This document shows positions 36,601 through 48,600 of a stretch of 64,000 nt of DNA, piece by piece. Below the pieces are notes generated by a model that was not told where the DNA came from, searched no databases, and saw nothing but the letters and a program-made list of their open reading frames with translations. This DNA is from Oryzias latipes (lineage: Eukaryota > Chordata > Actinopteri > Beloniformes > Adrianichthyidae): contig NC_019864.2 in the NCBI RefSeq assembly GCF_002234675.1, positions 14,835,582 to 14,899,581 of the forward strand. The letters are read 5' to 3'. Position 1 is the stretch's first letter. Every line of letters starts with the position of its first letter. The position numbers and the translations under genes are program-made.

Positions 36601-39600
36601 AACCTGACTGGAAACTGATAAAAAATAATAATCCTGAGTGAAAGTGAACAAAGAAAGTAAACATGTGTTCCTTCAACAGACTTCCATGTCGTTGTCGACA
36701 GAGCAGCCCCCCCCCTCCACGGCTCTCGCCCCTGCCTCCCAGGCGCAGGGATTCCCGGCTGTTTCCAAGCCTCCCCACAGCAGCGGCATCAATGTGAATG
36801 CGGCTCCATTCCAGTCGATGCAAACCGTAAGACTCATGGCGCTCACTTCCTGCTGCTCAGAAGAAGTCTGATCAGAAACGCAGAGGCTGACCTTTGAGGC
36901 TGCAGTTTTCTGCTCCAACACACATCTGTTGTCAAGGGGAACTTGACGGCTTGATTTGAAATTCATTTTATTTTTGCATCCACTTTAATTTATCTTTTTC
37001 TCACTAACGGAATCGCTGAAGTTAAAGTTAAGCCAAAGACTGAGATGTTAATCCTGTCATGATGAAATGATGTACACAACAGGAATGGTTGATTCTGTGG
37101 GTCTGAAGTGAAGCAGCTCTAAGGTTTCATCTTCATGGAGGCTTTTCCGTTCCTCAGGTGTTCAACCTCAATGCTCCGGTCCCACCAGCCAATGAGGCAG
37201 AAGCTCTGAACCACGCTAACCAGTACCAGAACAGTTACAACCAGGCCTTCAGCAGTCAGCCGCAGCATCCGGCAGAGCCGGCAGAGATGCCGTCAGAACA
37301 ACTTCAGTCCGGTGAGCAGACCTTCACAGACCAGAATATAAATGTCCCACCATTTAGATCAGCACTATTTGCTGTGCAGTGCTTTCTGGGTAATGAAGCT
37401 GGCTGCATTATTTCTGGAACTGGCAGTAACATTAATCAAACTTTCAATTGACTTGATTTCACTTTGACATTGAAGCTGAGCTGCTCATCCACTGCTTATC
37501 AGAAATGGGTTGTAGTGGGAGAAACGCACAAATGCAGGTCATCACTGATGTGTTTATGGTTCACTTGAACTGGGTTTGAACTCGGAATAGTTTGGGTCTA
37601 AATTATTGACAGCATTTCCCAGCAGTGACCAGTCCTGACTCCGGTTTCTGTGGGACTAAAGAAAATGTGCTGGTTTGAAGCTAAGGATCATCCTCAGCTC
37701 TTTACTGCTAATGTTTGTGTTTGTGTGGATACACAAAAAAGAGAGGCACTATTTTTAGTTACTTTTTATTGCCTTCTTTTTCTTTTTAATCACTCCAAAA
37801 TGCAAGAGTAACTTTACTCCCACTTTAGCAAATTCCTCACACTTCAATGAATGAACCAGATTTTGCTTACTTATAGTTTTGTTTTTATTTATTTACAGAT
37901 TTCTTTGTGGATTTTTCTTTTACCATTTTGTGTAAAATGTCCAAAAGAAAGCAATGGTTGCACAGAATACACTGCTGTTTGCATTAGTGTGGTGTAAACA
38001 TAACTGAATACATAAAAAGCCTGTTTTTTAATAACTTCTGTCAGTCACACACCAACACGTCTTTCAAGCTCTTAAAGAATCTACAACATCTTTAAATAGT
38101 TTTAATTTAAACATTTAGATTGGTAAATGTGACTACTGTAATGCTTATGCGATGCTGAGTTACTTGGTTATAACATCCCAACTTTTCAAGAGTTTGAATA
38201 ACCTTTAAAAATTAAAAAAATTTTATGTTTAGAATAACCACATTTGTAACTACCTGTTTTTAAAAACCACATTCTTTCTAGCGAAGGAGCTGCATTGTGT
38301 GTTCGTAGATTTAGAGAAGGCGTATGACAGGGTGCCGAGGGAGGAGCTGTGGTACTGTATGAGGTCGTCTGGAGTGGCAGAGAAGTATGTCAGAGTAGTT
38401 CAGGACATGTATGAGAGAAGTATGACGGTGGTGAGATGTGCTGTAGGTCAGACAGAGGAGTTCAAGGTGGAGGTGGGACTACACCAAGGATCAGCTTTAA
38501 GTCCTTTTTTGTTTGCTATGCTGATGGACAGGCTGACAGACGAGGTAAGACAGGAATCTCCCTGGACAATGATGTTTGCGGATGACATTGTAATTTGCAG
38601 TGAGAGTAGAGAGCAGGTGGAGGAACAGCTAGAGAGGTGGAGGTTTGCTCTGGAAAGAAGAGGTATGAAGGTCAGTCGTAGTAAGACAGAATGCATGTGT
38701 CTGAACGAGAGGGATCAAGGTAGAAGCGTTAGGTTACAGGGGGCTGAGGTGAAGAAGGTGCAGGAGTTTAAGTACTTGGGGTCAACAGTTCAGTGTGATG
38801 GGGAGTGTGGAAAAGAGGTGAAGAGGCGAGTGCAGGCAGGTTGGAGCGGTTGGAGGAAAGTGTCAGGAGTGTTGTGTGACAGAAGAGTGCCAGCAAGACT
38901 CAAAGGAAAGGTGTACAAGACAGTGGTGAGACCAGCTCTGCTCTATGGGTTAGAGACGGTAGCAGTGAGACAGAGACAAGAGGCTGAGATGGAGGTAGCG
39001 GAGATGAAGATGTTGAGGTTCTCCTTAGGAGTGACCAGGTTAGACAGGATAAGGAACGAGTACATCAGAGGGACGGCTCATGTTGCCTGTGTTAGCGACA
39101 AAGTCAGAGAAGCCAGACTGGGATGGTTTGGACATGTTCAGAGGAGGGATAGTGGATATATTGGTAGAAGGATGTTGGAGATGGAGCTGCCTGGCAGGAG
39201 GGCAAGAGGACGGCCAAAGAGGAGATACATGGATGTCTTAACAGAGGACATGAAGTTGGCTAACGTTAGGGTAGAAGATGTTCATGATAGAGTGAGGTGG
39301 AGGACGATGATTCCCTGTGGCGACCCCTGATGGGAAAAGCCGAAAGAGAAAGAAGATTCTTTCTAGCGAATGAATTAATCCACAAAGATACCTAAAAAAA
39401 TAACTGCAAGCCCTTTTTTTTTTTGTCTACCCAGAAAACTGTTTGGAGAATTGTATTTAATAATAAAAAAAAGTTTTCTTCGTTTTAATTTTGTGGGTTT
39501 ATGTTGCTAATTGTTTCCTTTTTTTGTTTTGTTCGGTGCTCATTTTTATTTAAGAACTGCAAAAGGAAATATCTTCAAACAGGTTGGGCTTTAAACTCAT

Positions 39601-40852
39601 CTGAAAAGCCGTTTCACAGAGATGATCTGCTGTGTTAATGTTCGCCTCACCACATCACCACTCTGGTTTTTTTTCTTGTTTCATTTTAATCTAATACAAT
39701 AAGCTTCCATAAACTGCAGCTGCGTTGAACTTGCACTGTAAATGACCCATTTGTGTTTTTCCTTTTTTTAGGTAATTTTATTGGAGCAATACTTTGAGAT
39801 GGTCCAAAATAATGATGGTGTGTTTGTGGTGCTGTTTTTCCCTCAGCAGTTGGTGCCTTTCATTCCCAAGATCCGTCTGCAGGTCATCAGCAGCCGGTGC
39901 AGCAGGGTCCAGGCTTTGGACGGCAGACTCAGTCCTTCTACAACAGCAGAGGCATGCCGCGAGGTGGACCACGCAACGCCAGGGGTCTGATCAACGGCTA
40001 CAGAGGCTCTTCCAATGGATTTAGGGGTGAGCTCAAATTTAATTGCTTCCGAACACGCTCTACTTCACTAGAAAAAGACTTATTTTACTCTGCTAAAAGG
40101 GTCAAGTCTCCCATTTAAAATGCAACTTTTACAAGTTCTTTAACACTAATCGTTCAACTGCCTGGTGTACAAACTTGCTAGGGCAATGATGAAAAAACAT
40201 CCCTTAATCTGGTTCAGTATGTCAGGGTCTGGAATCTTTAGTTTCCTTTAACTTCAATTCATTACAAGTCATTTTAACAGATGACAATGCCAGGAATGAT
40301 CTGGCTCCAATTGTAAATGACTGCTTTATCTAGAAAGAAGAAATCACACTACAACTGTTGGCTTAAAAAGCTGATTATCACAGACTCCAAACATGAACCA
40401 ACAGTGAGCATCTTTATGATTTAAGGAAGCAAACTTTTTCTTTTAATTACAAAAAACCTGTTCCTAAGGTACGAAGCATGATCAACAGAAGTGATCAAGT
40501 GTTGGGCTCAGAATCTGTGTAAAAGTTTTTGTTTTTTTTCTGTTGTGTTCTGCAGGTGGTTATGACGGTTATCGCCCCCCTTTTAACAACAGTCCAAACT
40601 CTGGATACGGACAGACTCAGTTCAGCACACCGCGAGATTACTCAAACGGAAATTATCAGAGGGTGTGAAAAACGTTAACTGTTTGTGGTTAAAGTTGTGT
40701 TTAGTTTTTCAAAGCGGATCCACTCTGTTTCTAAAATGTTTTTCCCCTTTTGTTGCTTTTTTTAGGACGGTTACCAACAGAACTATAAGCGAGGGACCGG
40801 CCAGGGACCCAGAGGAATGTCAAGAGGCAGCACTCAAGCTATGAGATCCTGA
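30624..40852 (+). CDS. caprin1: Caprin-1 (cell cycle associated protein 1), 692 aa, 17 coding exons
   Basis: Caprin-1 is a cytoplasmic RNA-binding protein that pairs with G3BP and FMRP in stress granules and controls mRNA transport and translation. Coding exons: 30624-30788, 30909-30971, 31066-31152, 31940-32178, 32278-32360, 33528-33719, 33818-33870, 34496-34579, 35925-36101, 36176-36284, 36361-36422, 36505-36597, 36680-36826, 37158-37311, 39850-40026, 40556-40662, 40766-40852. All phases join and total 2079 nt. Visible parts are the conserved HR1 coiled-coil region (NQDQLEALSKYQEVMNNLEF), an acidic run in exon 33528-33719, the G3BP-binding segment YNFMQDSMLEYD, and C-terminal RG-rich segments (SRGMPRGGPRNARG, GPRGMSRGS). 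The last RGG stretch is shorter than in human (709 aa). A caprin2 paralogue is unlikely given length, missing C1q domain and lmo2-nat10 neighbours. Confidence 0.97.
33070..33401. repeat. Possible hAT-like MITE in a caprin1 intron
   Basis: The left end GGGCTGTGGATCGGTACA and right end CCGATACTCATTACAGCCC form an imperfect inverted pair about 330 bp apart. The terminal GGGCTGT resembles hAT ends. No clean 8-bp duplication was found. Confidence 0.35.
35035..35815. repeat. Diverged GCGCC-type interspersed repeat, split by a MITE
   Basis: The segment starts AATAAGGCGCACTGTGTCAC. After the pogo-like MITE it continues with AATAAGGCACACTTGTGACC, GTTGTGCTTACTAACTTC and GATGCGCCTTGCAGTCTG. These blocks belong to the same broad repeat family as 10980-11090. 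It lies in the caprin1 intron 34580-35924 and has no coding function. Confidence 0.5.
35075..35395. mobile_element. pogo/Tigger-like MITE with TA duplication
   Basis: The 321-bp element has termini CAGTAATCCCCCCGTATTCG and, on the other strand, CAGTAATCCCCCGCCCATTC. It is flanked by TA at 35073-35074 and 35396-35397. CAGTA..CCCCC ends with TA target duplication are typical of pogo/Tigger elements of the Tc1/mariner superfamily. The body is CpG-rich compared with the surrounding intron and contains TGACGTCA. No transposase. Confidence 0.8.
38286..39355 (+). mobile_element. 5'-truncated RTE-type LINE in caprin1 intron
   Basis: The element lies in the 37312-39849 intron in the same orientation as caprin1. 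It encodes an uninterrupted C-terminal half of a reverse transcriptase (frame 38299-39330): VDLEKAYDRVPREELW, LHQGSALSPFLFAML, catalytic FADD in MMFADDIVICS, then the tail GLETVAV...WFGHVQRRDSGY...GRRARGRPKRRYMDV. The exact 15-bp sequence ATTCTTTCTAGCGAA flanks it on both sides (38271-38285, 39356-39370). A perfect duplication and intact frame mean a recent insertion. It is 5' truncated, lacks the endonuclease and cannot move by itself. Clade assignment (RTE rather than another) is by motif and tail layout. Confidence 0.9.
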
Positions 40853-41300
40853 GATGGCCTTCCTCAATGACTGACTGAATAATTTGCACCACACTGAAAA
40901 CTAAAATTCAAGAAATGCATCGACCCTGGCTCACTTTTGGTGTTTTTTTATCGTACATCATCAGTGGCATTTCCCCCTTTTCTTTTATAAATCAAAGGAA
41001 TGTCTTCTTTGATATTTGGGAAAAAACATGCAGACTTTAAAACACATGGCCGATTGTAGATCTGGTATTTGATTTTACAAAAGCCACGTGGTTTAGAGTC
41101 CCTGAAAACCCTGACGGATTTTATGAATGATTTTATTTCACCTGCTACTGCTGGTCCAAATGATGGGAGCTGTTCCCGTATCTCAGTTTTGTCATTTTGG
41201 TTAAAAAGTCGAATCACTTTTTTTCCAAGAACTCTCATTTCCTCGTTTGTAAATTGATGTTGCTTCAAGAGTTTCAATAAAGTTGTGTTGCATACTCTTG
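40853..41300 (+). terminator. caprin1 3' UTR and poly(A) signal
   Basis: AATAAA at 41276-41281 follows the caprin1 stop codon by 424 bp and is followed by GT-rich sequence (GTTGTGTTGC), a standard cleavage context. Confidence 0.75.
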
Positions 41301-42340
41301 CTCTTTAATCACATTTTGTTCTTCAAAGATGCAATGAACCAGGATAAATGTTTGTTTGTATTTCTTATTGTGAAGCTGAGTCTGCTGTTATGATAGTTCT
41401 GCATTTGTTTACATTTAACATTTATGTGGTTCAGGATAACTTTAATGCAGAAAGTGGCAAGTGTAGGATATCTAAGCTTTACTTGACATATCTGAGACTG
41501 ACAGGTGAACTGAAATACTGTAAAAGTTAAATAAAATTATAAATTAGGTTGGAAAATGTTGGAAAAAGTTGTTAGTTGATGAAACTATATGTCTAAGCCT
41601 TTAATACACCTTGCTGAAAAGTAATCAGTAATTTGGACAAGTTGTTCGCAGGGTGAGTTGGAATGCTATCCTTTAACATTTTAAGCATTTTCAATTTTAT
41701 TTTGTTGACAATCTTTACATAATTATTATTGCTTTTAAAAGGAGCTAAAAAGATTCTCTTAGAAACTTCCACTTTTGCAGTACACTCTGTGCCAGAAGCT
41801 TTTACAAAAGGTTAGATTTTAAGAAGAAAAGTGAATTACCAGCAAAAAAAACAACTTGCATATCTGTGATATTTAAGAACTACATTTTTACAAATTAAAT
41901 GTGTCCAATAACTTAAAAATTCCTCCAGTATCAGTATTCTACCCAATATAACCTCAAAAGCTGTGGTTCTGTCCTGTGCTCAACATTTATTTTTTATTTT
42001 GTTATAGTAGTTTACTTGAAATTTGCATTTCAACAATTTTTAAAACAAATTGTATACGAAGATATGGCATTTTTTTAAGTGAATGGTGATGTTTTCTTTA
42101 AAAATAAACTGCACTTTAGTGGGAATAAAATAGATTTTTTTTGTTCATTATCTGGAAACCTAAGAAACTTCCTCGAGGAATTTCGCAGCTTTTGCTAATT
42201 CGTGTTTAGATAATTGCTCAGATGGTTAAAACGAGCTCCCTAAAACTTCTGCAAACAGTTTGCATGTCCTAGGAAAGACTTTTTCTTTGTTATTATTGTT
42301 TCCGTCTATCACCTTTTTTGTTTCTGTTTTGTTAATTTAA
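41301..42340. other. caprin1-nat10 intergenic spacer
   Basis: About 1 kb of AT-rich DNA with no classified repeat or reading frame. Confidence 0.5.
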
Positions 42341-42354
42341 AAGAAAAAAGAGAG

Positions 42355-42413
42355 AGAGGTTGTCGCGCAGTTTTGACGTCATCCACGGGTCCTTCATGAA
42401 CTGTTGTCTCCAC
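42355..42413 (+). promoter_or_regulatory. nat10 promoter with CRE and non-coding exon 1
   Basis: A full palindromic CRE, TGACGTCA, lies at 42374-42381. Forty bases on is a strong donor CTCCAC|GTGAGTG with exon end at 42413. The ATG exon begins at an acceptor at 42642, so a 5' non-coding exon is required and this is the best candidate. CREB/ATF control is inferred from the site only. Confidence 0.5.
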
Positions 42414-42651
42414 GTGAGTGTATCAACAGCGTGTTTTTTTTATTGCTTGATTTGTTGTTGAGTTTTTCTGTAATTTTAAATTCCGACCAACAAAAGAAAC
42501 TTTAACAGAAGGTAAACGGACAATAGTTTGTTTTCTCAATCCGGTTTTGTTGTTCTCGTTTGCTGACAGATTACCTGGAATTGCTAGCTGGCCTCCTGTA
42601 TGTCTTAGTTAGTAGTCAGCGTTAATGCTTTTTCTTTGCAGCGCTGCGACA

Positions 42652-45600
42652 ATGGCGACAGTCCGCAAGAAGGTGGACAATCGGATCCGGGTCCAGATAG
42701 AGAACGGGGTCGCTTTAAAGCACAGAACCATGTTTGTGGTTGTGGGAGATCGCGGCAAAGATCAGGTCAATCATCAATTCCTCTAGTTAGCAGTCTGATT
42801 CAGCAGCTTCCTCCATATTTAGTCATCGTTTTCCTCTGATCCAGGTCGTGATCCTGCATCACATGCTGTCTAAAACTGCTGTCAGAGCTCGACCCTCGGT
42901 GCTTTGGTGCTATAAAAAAGATTTGGGCTTTAGCAGGTAAGTAGAGACTCCATCCAGACAGGTGGTTGCAGTGTCTGCAGGGGGAAAGGAGGGCAGCTGT
43001 TGATGTGTCCCAATGAATGTGAACAGCAATCGGAAGAAGCGCATGAGACAGCTGCAGAAGAAGATTAAAACTGGCACCCTGAATTTGAATCAAGATGACC
43101 CGTTTGAGCTCTTCATTGCTGCCACCAACATCCGCTACTGTTACTACAACGAGACGCACAAGATCCTGGGAAACACTTTTGGCATGTGTGTCCTGCAGGT
43201 GAGAAATCTCTATGGTTTTCGCGAATAGAGCTGGTCTTTGTTTAGGCCAATGTGAACCAAAGATTCTCTTCTTCATGGTGTTTGCTCGAAACCAAAGTCT
43301 TTGGAAAATAAAGTAGTCTTTTCACACATTTTTTTCTACTACTCAGGACTTTGAAGCTCTCACTCCCAATCTCTTGGCAAGAACAATCGAAACGGTGGAA
43401 GGAGGTGGGATCATCGTCATTCTGCTCCGAACCATGAAATCTCTCAAGCAGCTTTACACCATGACCATGGTAAGCTGTGATCTTCGTTCACCTTCGTCGT
43501 CTGGTTGGTTTTCGGATTATCTTAGTTCCTGTTTTTCTTTGTAGGACGTGCACGCCCGATACAGAACTGAGGCTCACCAAGACGTGGTGGGCAGGTTCAA
43601 CGAGAGGTTGGGTTCTTTTTTCTGTTTACCCTTTTTTGAGTTTTTTCTTAGTTGCAGAAAAAAATATTCATAGTGTCTTTTAATTTGTGTTTTTCAGATT
43701 TATACTTTCACTTTCCTCCTGTAAAAACTGTGTTGTTATTGACGACCAGCTTAACATCCTTCCAGTCTCCAGCCACATGACAAACATCAAGCCAGTTCCC
43801 CCAAAGACCCAGGTACAAATGTTGTCATGGAAACTAATATACCGTTAGTTAATTAAGAGGAGGTTGTAATAATACATGAGGAAAAACCAAATGTATATAT
43901 TTTTTGCTTGTTTTACTCCGTTTTTTCAACTTCATTTATGTTTGAAATGACTTGACGTTGAGTAAACCGCTTTGTTATTTTTTAAAAAAAGGGTTTATGC
44001 TTAATGATGCTTTAGGATTCTGCTTTTGTATTCTTTAAATTCAGGGGAATTCTGAAAAATTCCCTATAGATCTACGATTTTTGGAGTCTGCTGTTTCTCT
44101 AGAGCACTCATAAGTGATGTTCAAGAGGGAGACTTCCTTTTCTGCTCACCATGTAAACTTTGAACTTTACTTACATTAATTATTAATAACAGGAATCTAT
44201 TTGTTTACAAGTGGGGGCATCAGACTAGCAGGGAGCTTGTGCGCCGCTCATTGTGTTATATTTCACAAATGCACTCTTTGTCCAACGGCATTTTTTTTTA
44301 TCTGCTTCTGATTCACAACAATTTGTATAAAGAAATACTCAAAAATGTATAATTTTGTTTACATATATATCCTGCATCGTGAGAAAAATGCTACTAAACA
44401 ATTTCAACATTTTCTTTGGAGTGGGTCTTTAAGTTTATCTTTTGGAGTGTTTGTTTTACCAAGGTCTTTAGGTGTTGACAAGCCATCACCTTCTCTTCTC
44501 CAGGAGGACGGTTTGTCTCCTCGAGAGCAAGAGCTGAAAGATCTGAAGGAGTCTCTTCAGGACACTCAGCCTGTCGGGGTTCTAGTGGACTGCTGCAGGA
44601 CTATGGATCAGGTCAGGTCACCTCTAACAGCATGGGTGGTGATAATCTTGATGGCAGAGATCTGAACATACAGAGGGGTTTCAGTAGGAAGTTAAACTTG
44701 AATGGGATTGAGCTTAAGAAGGTTTGAATTGTAATTTTTAAGAAGCGCGTCATCCCGTAGGCAAAGGCGGTGCTGAAGTTTATCGAAGCTGTGTCCGAGA
44801 AAACCCTGAGGAGCACCGTGGCTCTGACTGCCGCTCGAGGTCGAGGGAAGTCTGCTGCGATGGGGCTGTCTGTCGCTGGAGCTGTGGCCTTTGGGTACAT
44901 GAGGTTTTTGTTTAGCCCCACGTAAAGAACTCTAGATTCACATTTAAAATTGTTTTGTACAAACATCTCTTCTTATTCAGCTACTCCAACATCTTCGTGA
45001 CTTCTCCGAGCCCAGACAACCTCCACACCATGTTTGAATTCATCTTCAAAGGTTTTGATGCTCTGCAGTATCAGGTAGGTGCTAAGATCTTCTCTCTGTC
45101 GGTGGACAGTGACTCTCACCTGATGTTCTTCTCATTTGCAGGAGCATCTGGACTATGAGATCATCCAGTCTCTGAACCCAGAGTTCAACAAAGCAGTGGT
45201 GCGGGTGAACATCTTCAAGGAGCATCGGCAGACCATTCAGGTAGATGAGAACAGAACAAGTGTCTCGTCTGAAAAGAACGGATCTCCTCACGTGTGATCT
45301 CTGTGACCAACAGTACATCCACCCCGGGGATGCGGTGAAGCTGGGTCAGGCTGAGCTGCTGGTCATTGACGAGGCTGCGGCTATCCCTCTCCCTCTGGTG
45401 AAGAAGCTGCTGGGGCCTTATCTAGTTTTCATGGCCTCCACCATCAATGGGTCTGTCAGATTTGTCAGAACAATTTTATATTAAAAACCTACAAAAGTTA
45501 TCCAACAATTACCTTCAATGTTTGTTTGAGTGCCGGAGCTTTGTGGGTCAGATCACCTGCAGGTGTGATGGGTTGTTCTTGGTCTGTGCAGGTACGAGGG

Positions 45601-48600
45601 CACAGGCCGCTCTCTGTCTCTCAAGTTACTCCAGCAACTGCGGCAGCAGAGTGCAGACAGCCAGCAGAGCCTGTCAGCAGAGAATCGGACCACCAGCACC
45701 GCCAGGCTGGCTGCAGGTAGGGCTGTCACACTTTCAGGGTCGCGTGGGTCCTACTTCAAGTCCAACACCTGACCCCGTCTTGCTGCCCTGCAGCGCGCAG
45801 CCTCCACGAGGTTTCCCTGCACGAGTCCATCCGGTACGCTCCGGCAGACCCGGTGGAGAAGTGGCTGAACGAGCTGCTCTGTCTTGACTGCCTCAACATT
45901 CCCAGACTCATTTCTGGCTGCCCACTTCCACAGACATGCGACTTGTATCCTTCATTTGTATTTCACTCAGCAAACCGTAAAAATGGATGTATTTTCTCCT
46001 TCAACATCCTCCTTGCAGATATTATGTAAACAGAGACACGCTGTTCTGCTACCACAAAGCATCTGAGGCGTTCCTGCAGAGGCTGATGGCTCTCTATGTG
46101 TCCTCGCACTACAAGGTGACATAGTTGCTCTGGTCCACACAGAAACCAAACCTTAGGTCCATTCTAAATGTTGTTCCCAGTTTTTGTGCTGACTAACGGT
46201 TCTGCGTGGCTTCAGAATTCCCCAAACGACCTTCAGATGCTGTCCGACGCTCCAGCTCATCACCTCTTCTGCCTCTTGCCGCCTGTTCCTGCCACTCAGA
46301 ACTCTCTTCCGGAAGTCCTCGCCGTGGTGCAGGTAATTCGCAAAATATAACCTTTAGGATCCCAGCCTGGCAAATGGCATAAAAAAATCTTCTTCTCAGG
46401 TTTGTCTAGAGGGGGAAATTTCAAGGCAGACCATCCTCAACAGTCTGTCCAGAGGGAAGAAGGCGTCGGGCGACCTTATTCCCTGGACGGTGTCAGAGCA
46501 GGTGTGCACACTCGGCGCTAAGATTTTCAATACCGCCTCCATGGCTGTAGTTTTTCTGCAGCTGCTGGTGTAAGATGGAAGTCAATTAATGTCCTCTTGT
46601 ATTCCCTTCAGTTTCAAGATCCAGACTTCGGCTGTCTGTCTGGAGGCAGAGTGGTGCGAATAGCTGTCAATCCAGACTATCAAGGGGTGAGAATTTCAGT
46701 TTATGAAGTCTAAAATCGCCTCATTCAAAGTGTTTTTATTTTCCGAGGAGCAGGAGGAAATTTGAACCATTTATGTCAACTGGACTTGCTTTAAAAATGA
46801 CTTAAAAAAAACAAACTGTGATCCACTTGTTTCCAGACTTTTTTGTATTAAGCCATTTGAACACATCAATTAAAAGACCACTCCTCCCTTTTGTGCACCA
46901 CTTACAGAGAAGGTGTATTAAAATAATGCAGATTTTGGTTTAACTCTAGTTGTAATATTTACTGTAAAGTTGAATCATTTTACACTGGAGAGCACCAGGA
47001 CTGACAGCCAACTTGTAATTTGTTGGCAAACTAACCTGGTTGTGGTTTTGTCTTTTAAATGTACCTCCATTTGGAAGTCAACAATGACCATCATGAGCAA
47101 AGTGCCACAAGAACATGTTAAAAAAAAACACCATTTTCATTGGAGAGGGTCTTAAACTTCTTTTGGAGCAAATCCAACTATCATTGGGATGGTTGCATTT
47201 CAATAAAGTTATTCAAAATTGATATCAGTCATCAGCTTGTGTGACTTGAAGTGTGACCCTTCTTCAGATGGGTTACGGCTCTCGAGCTCTCCAGCTGCTG
47301 CAGATGTACTATGAGGGCAAATTTCCCACCATGGAGGAAGGCACGGCCTCCACAAACACCGAAATCGTCCCCGTCAGCAGTGAGGTGAGACTGCATTTGA
47401 TGGGCACACCTTTAGGATTTAGGTCGGCTACGTCTGACTGAACCTCTGTTTGACTCTCACAGGCTGTTAGTCTCCTGGAGGAAGTGGTCACTCCTCGAAA
47501 AGAGCTGCCTCCTCTGCTGCTGAAGCTCACCGAGAGGAGAGCAGAGAGGCTGGACTACCTAGGAGTTTCATATGGCCTCACAACACAGCTGCTCAGGTGA
47601 GATGCAGATAGACAAGTAAAGCTGGAATCATCCAGCAGTATCAGATCTATTAAATGTTTTTGTCACCTTTCCAGATTCTGGAAAAAAGGGGGCTATACTC
47701 CAGTCTATTTACGGCAAACACCTGTGAGTGCTGTTACTTTAGCTAACGTGTTAGCTTCATGTTTTTGTTGCCTTTAAACCCTTTTTTTTTTTAACGTGTT
47801 TGGTTGTTTCTAGAATGACCTGACAGGAGAACACTCCTGTGTGATGCTGAAAGAGCTGAATACAGAGGAGGCCCCGGAGCAGGGCCAGTGGTTGTCTGCC
47901 TTCTGGAAAGGTGAAGCTGACCTCTTGACCTCCTAAAGCTCCTGTTTGCGTGTGGTCCTACAGCTTTCTCCTTATAATATTTTGTTTGTTGTGGTCACAG
48001 ATTTCCGCCGCCGCTTCCTGTCTCTACTCTCTTATCGGTTTAGCAGCTTCCATCCAAGCTTAGCGCTCAGCATTTTGCAAAATAAGAAGTCCAAAGAGGA
48101 GGTCACTGGTATGTTTTGGGGGTTTTGTAGCTATTCTATATTCCCACATCTGTTCTGATTGATCTCTGATTATCTACAGCTCTCAGCATCTCAGAGCTGG
48201 AATCCACTTTCACCCCCTATGATCTCAAACGTCTGGAGTTGTACTCCAGGAGCATGGTGGACTACCACCTCATCATGGACCTGATCCCAGCTCTGGCTCG
48301 CATGTTTTTCCTCAAACAGCTGGGTGATGTCTCCCTGTCTGCGGCTCAGTGTGTACGTTTCTCTCAAACTCCGTATCCCTGAAGAGTTTAGCTCCAGAAT
48401 TTATGGGATTGTTTTCCCTGTAGGCATTACTGCTTGGAATTGGACTGCAGCACAAGACTGTGGAGCAACTAGAAAAGGAAATTGAACTCCCGAGCTCGCA
48501 GCTTATGGGCCTCTTCAACCGCATCATCAGAAAGTTTGTGCATGTCAGTTACCATGAGTATTTGTTTTTATTTTCAAAGATGTATACATTTAATAGTGGA

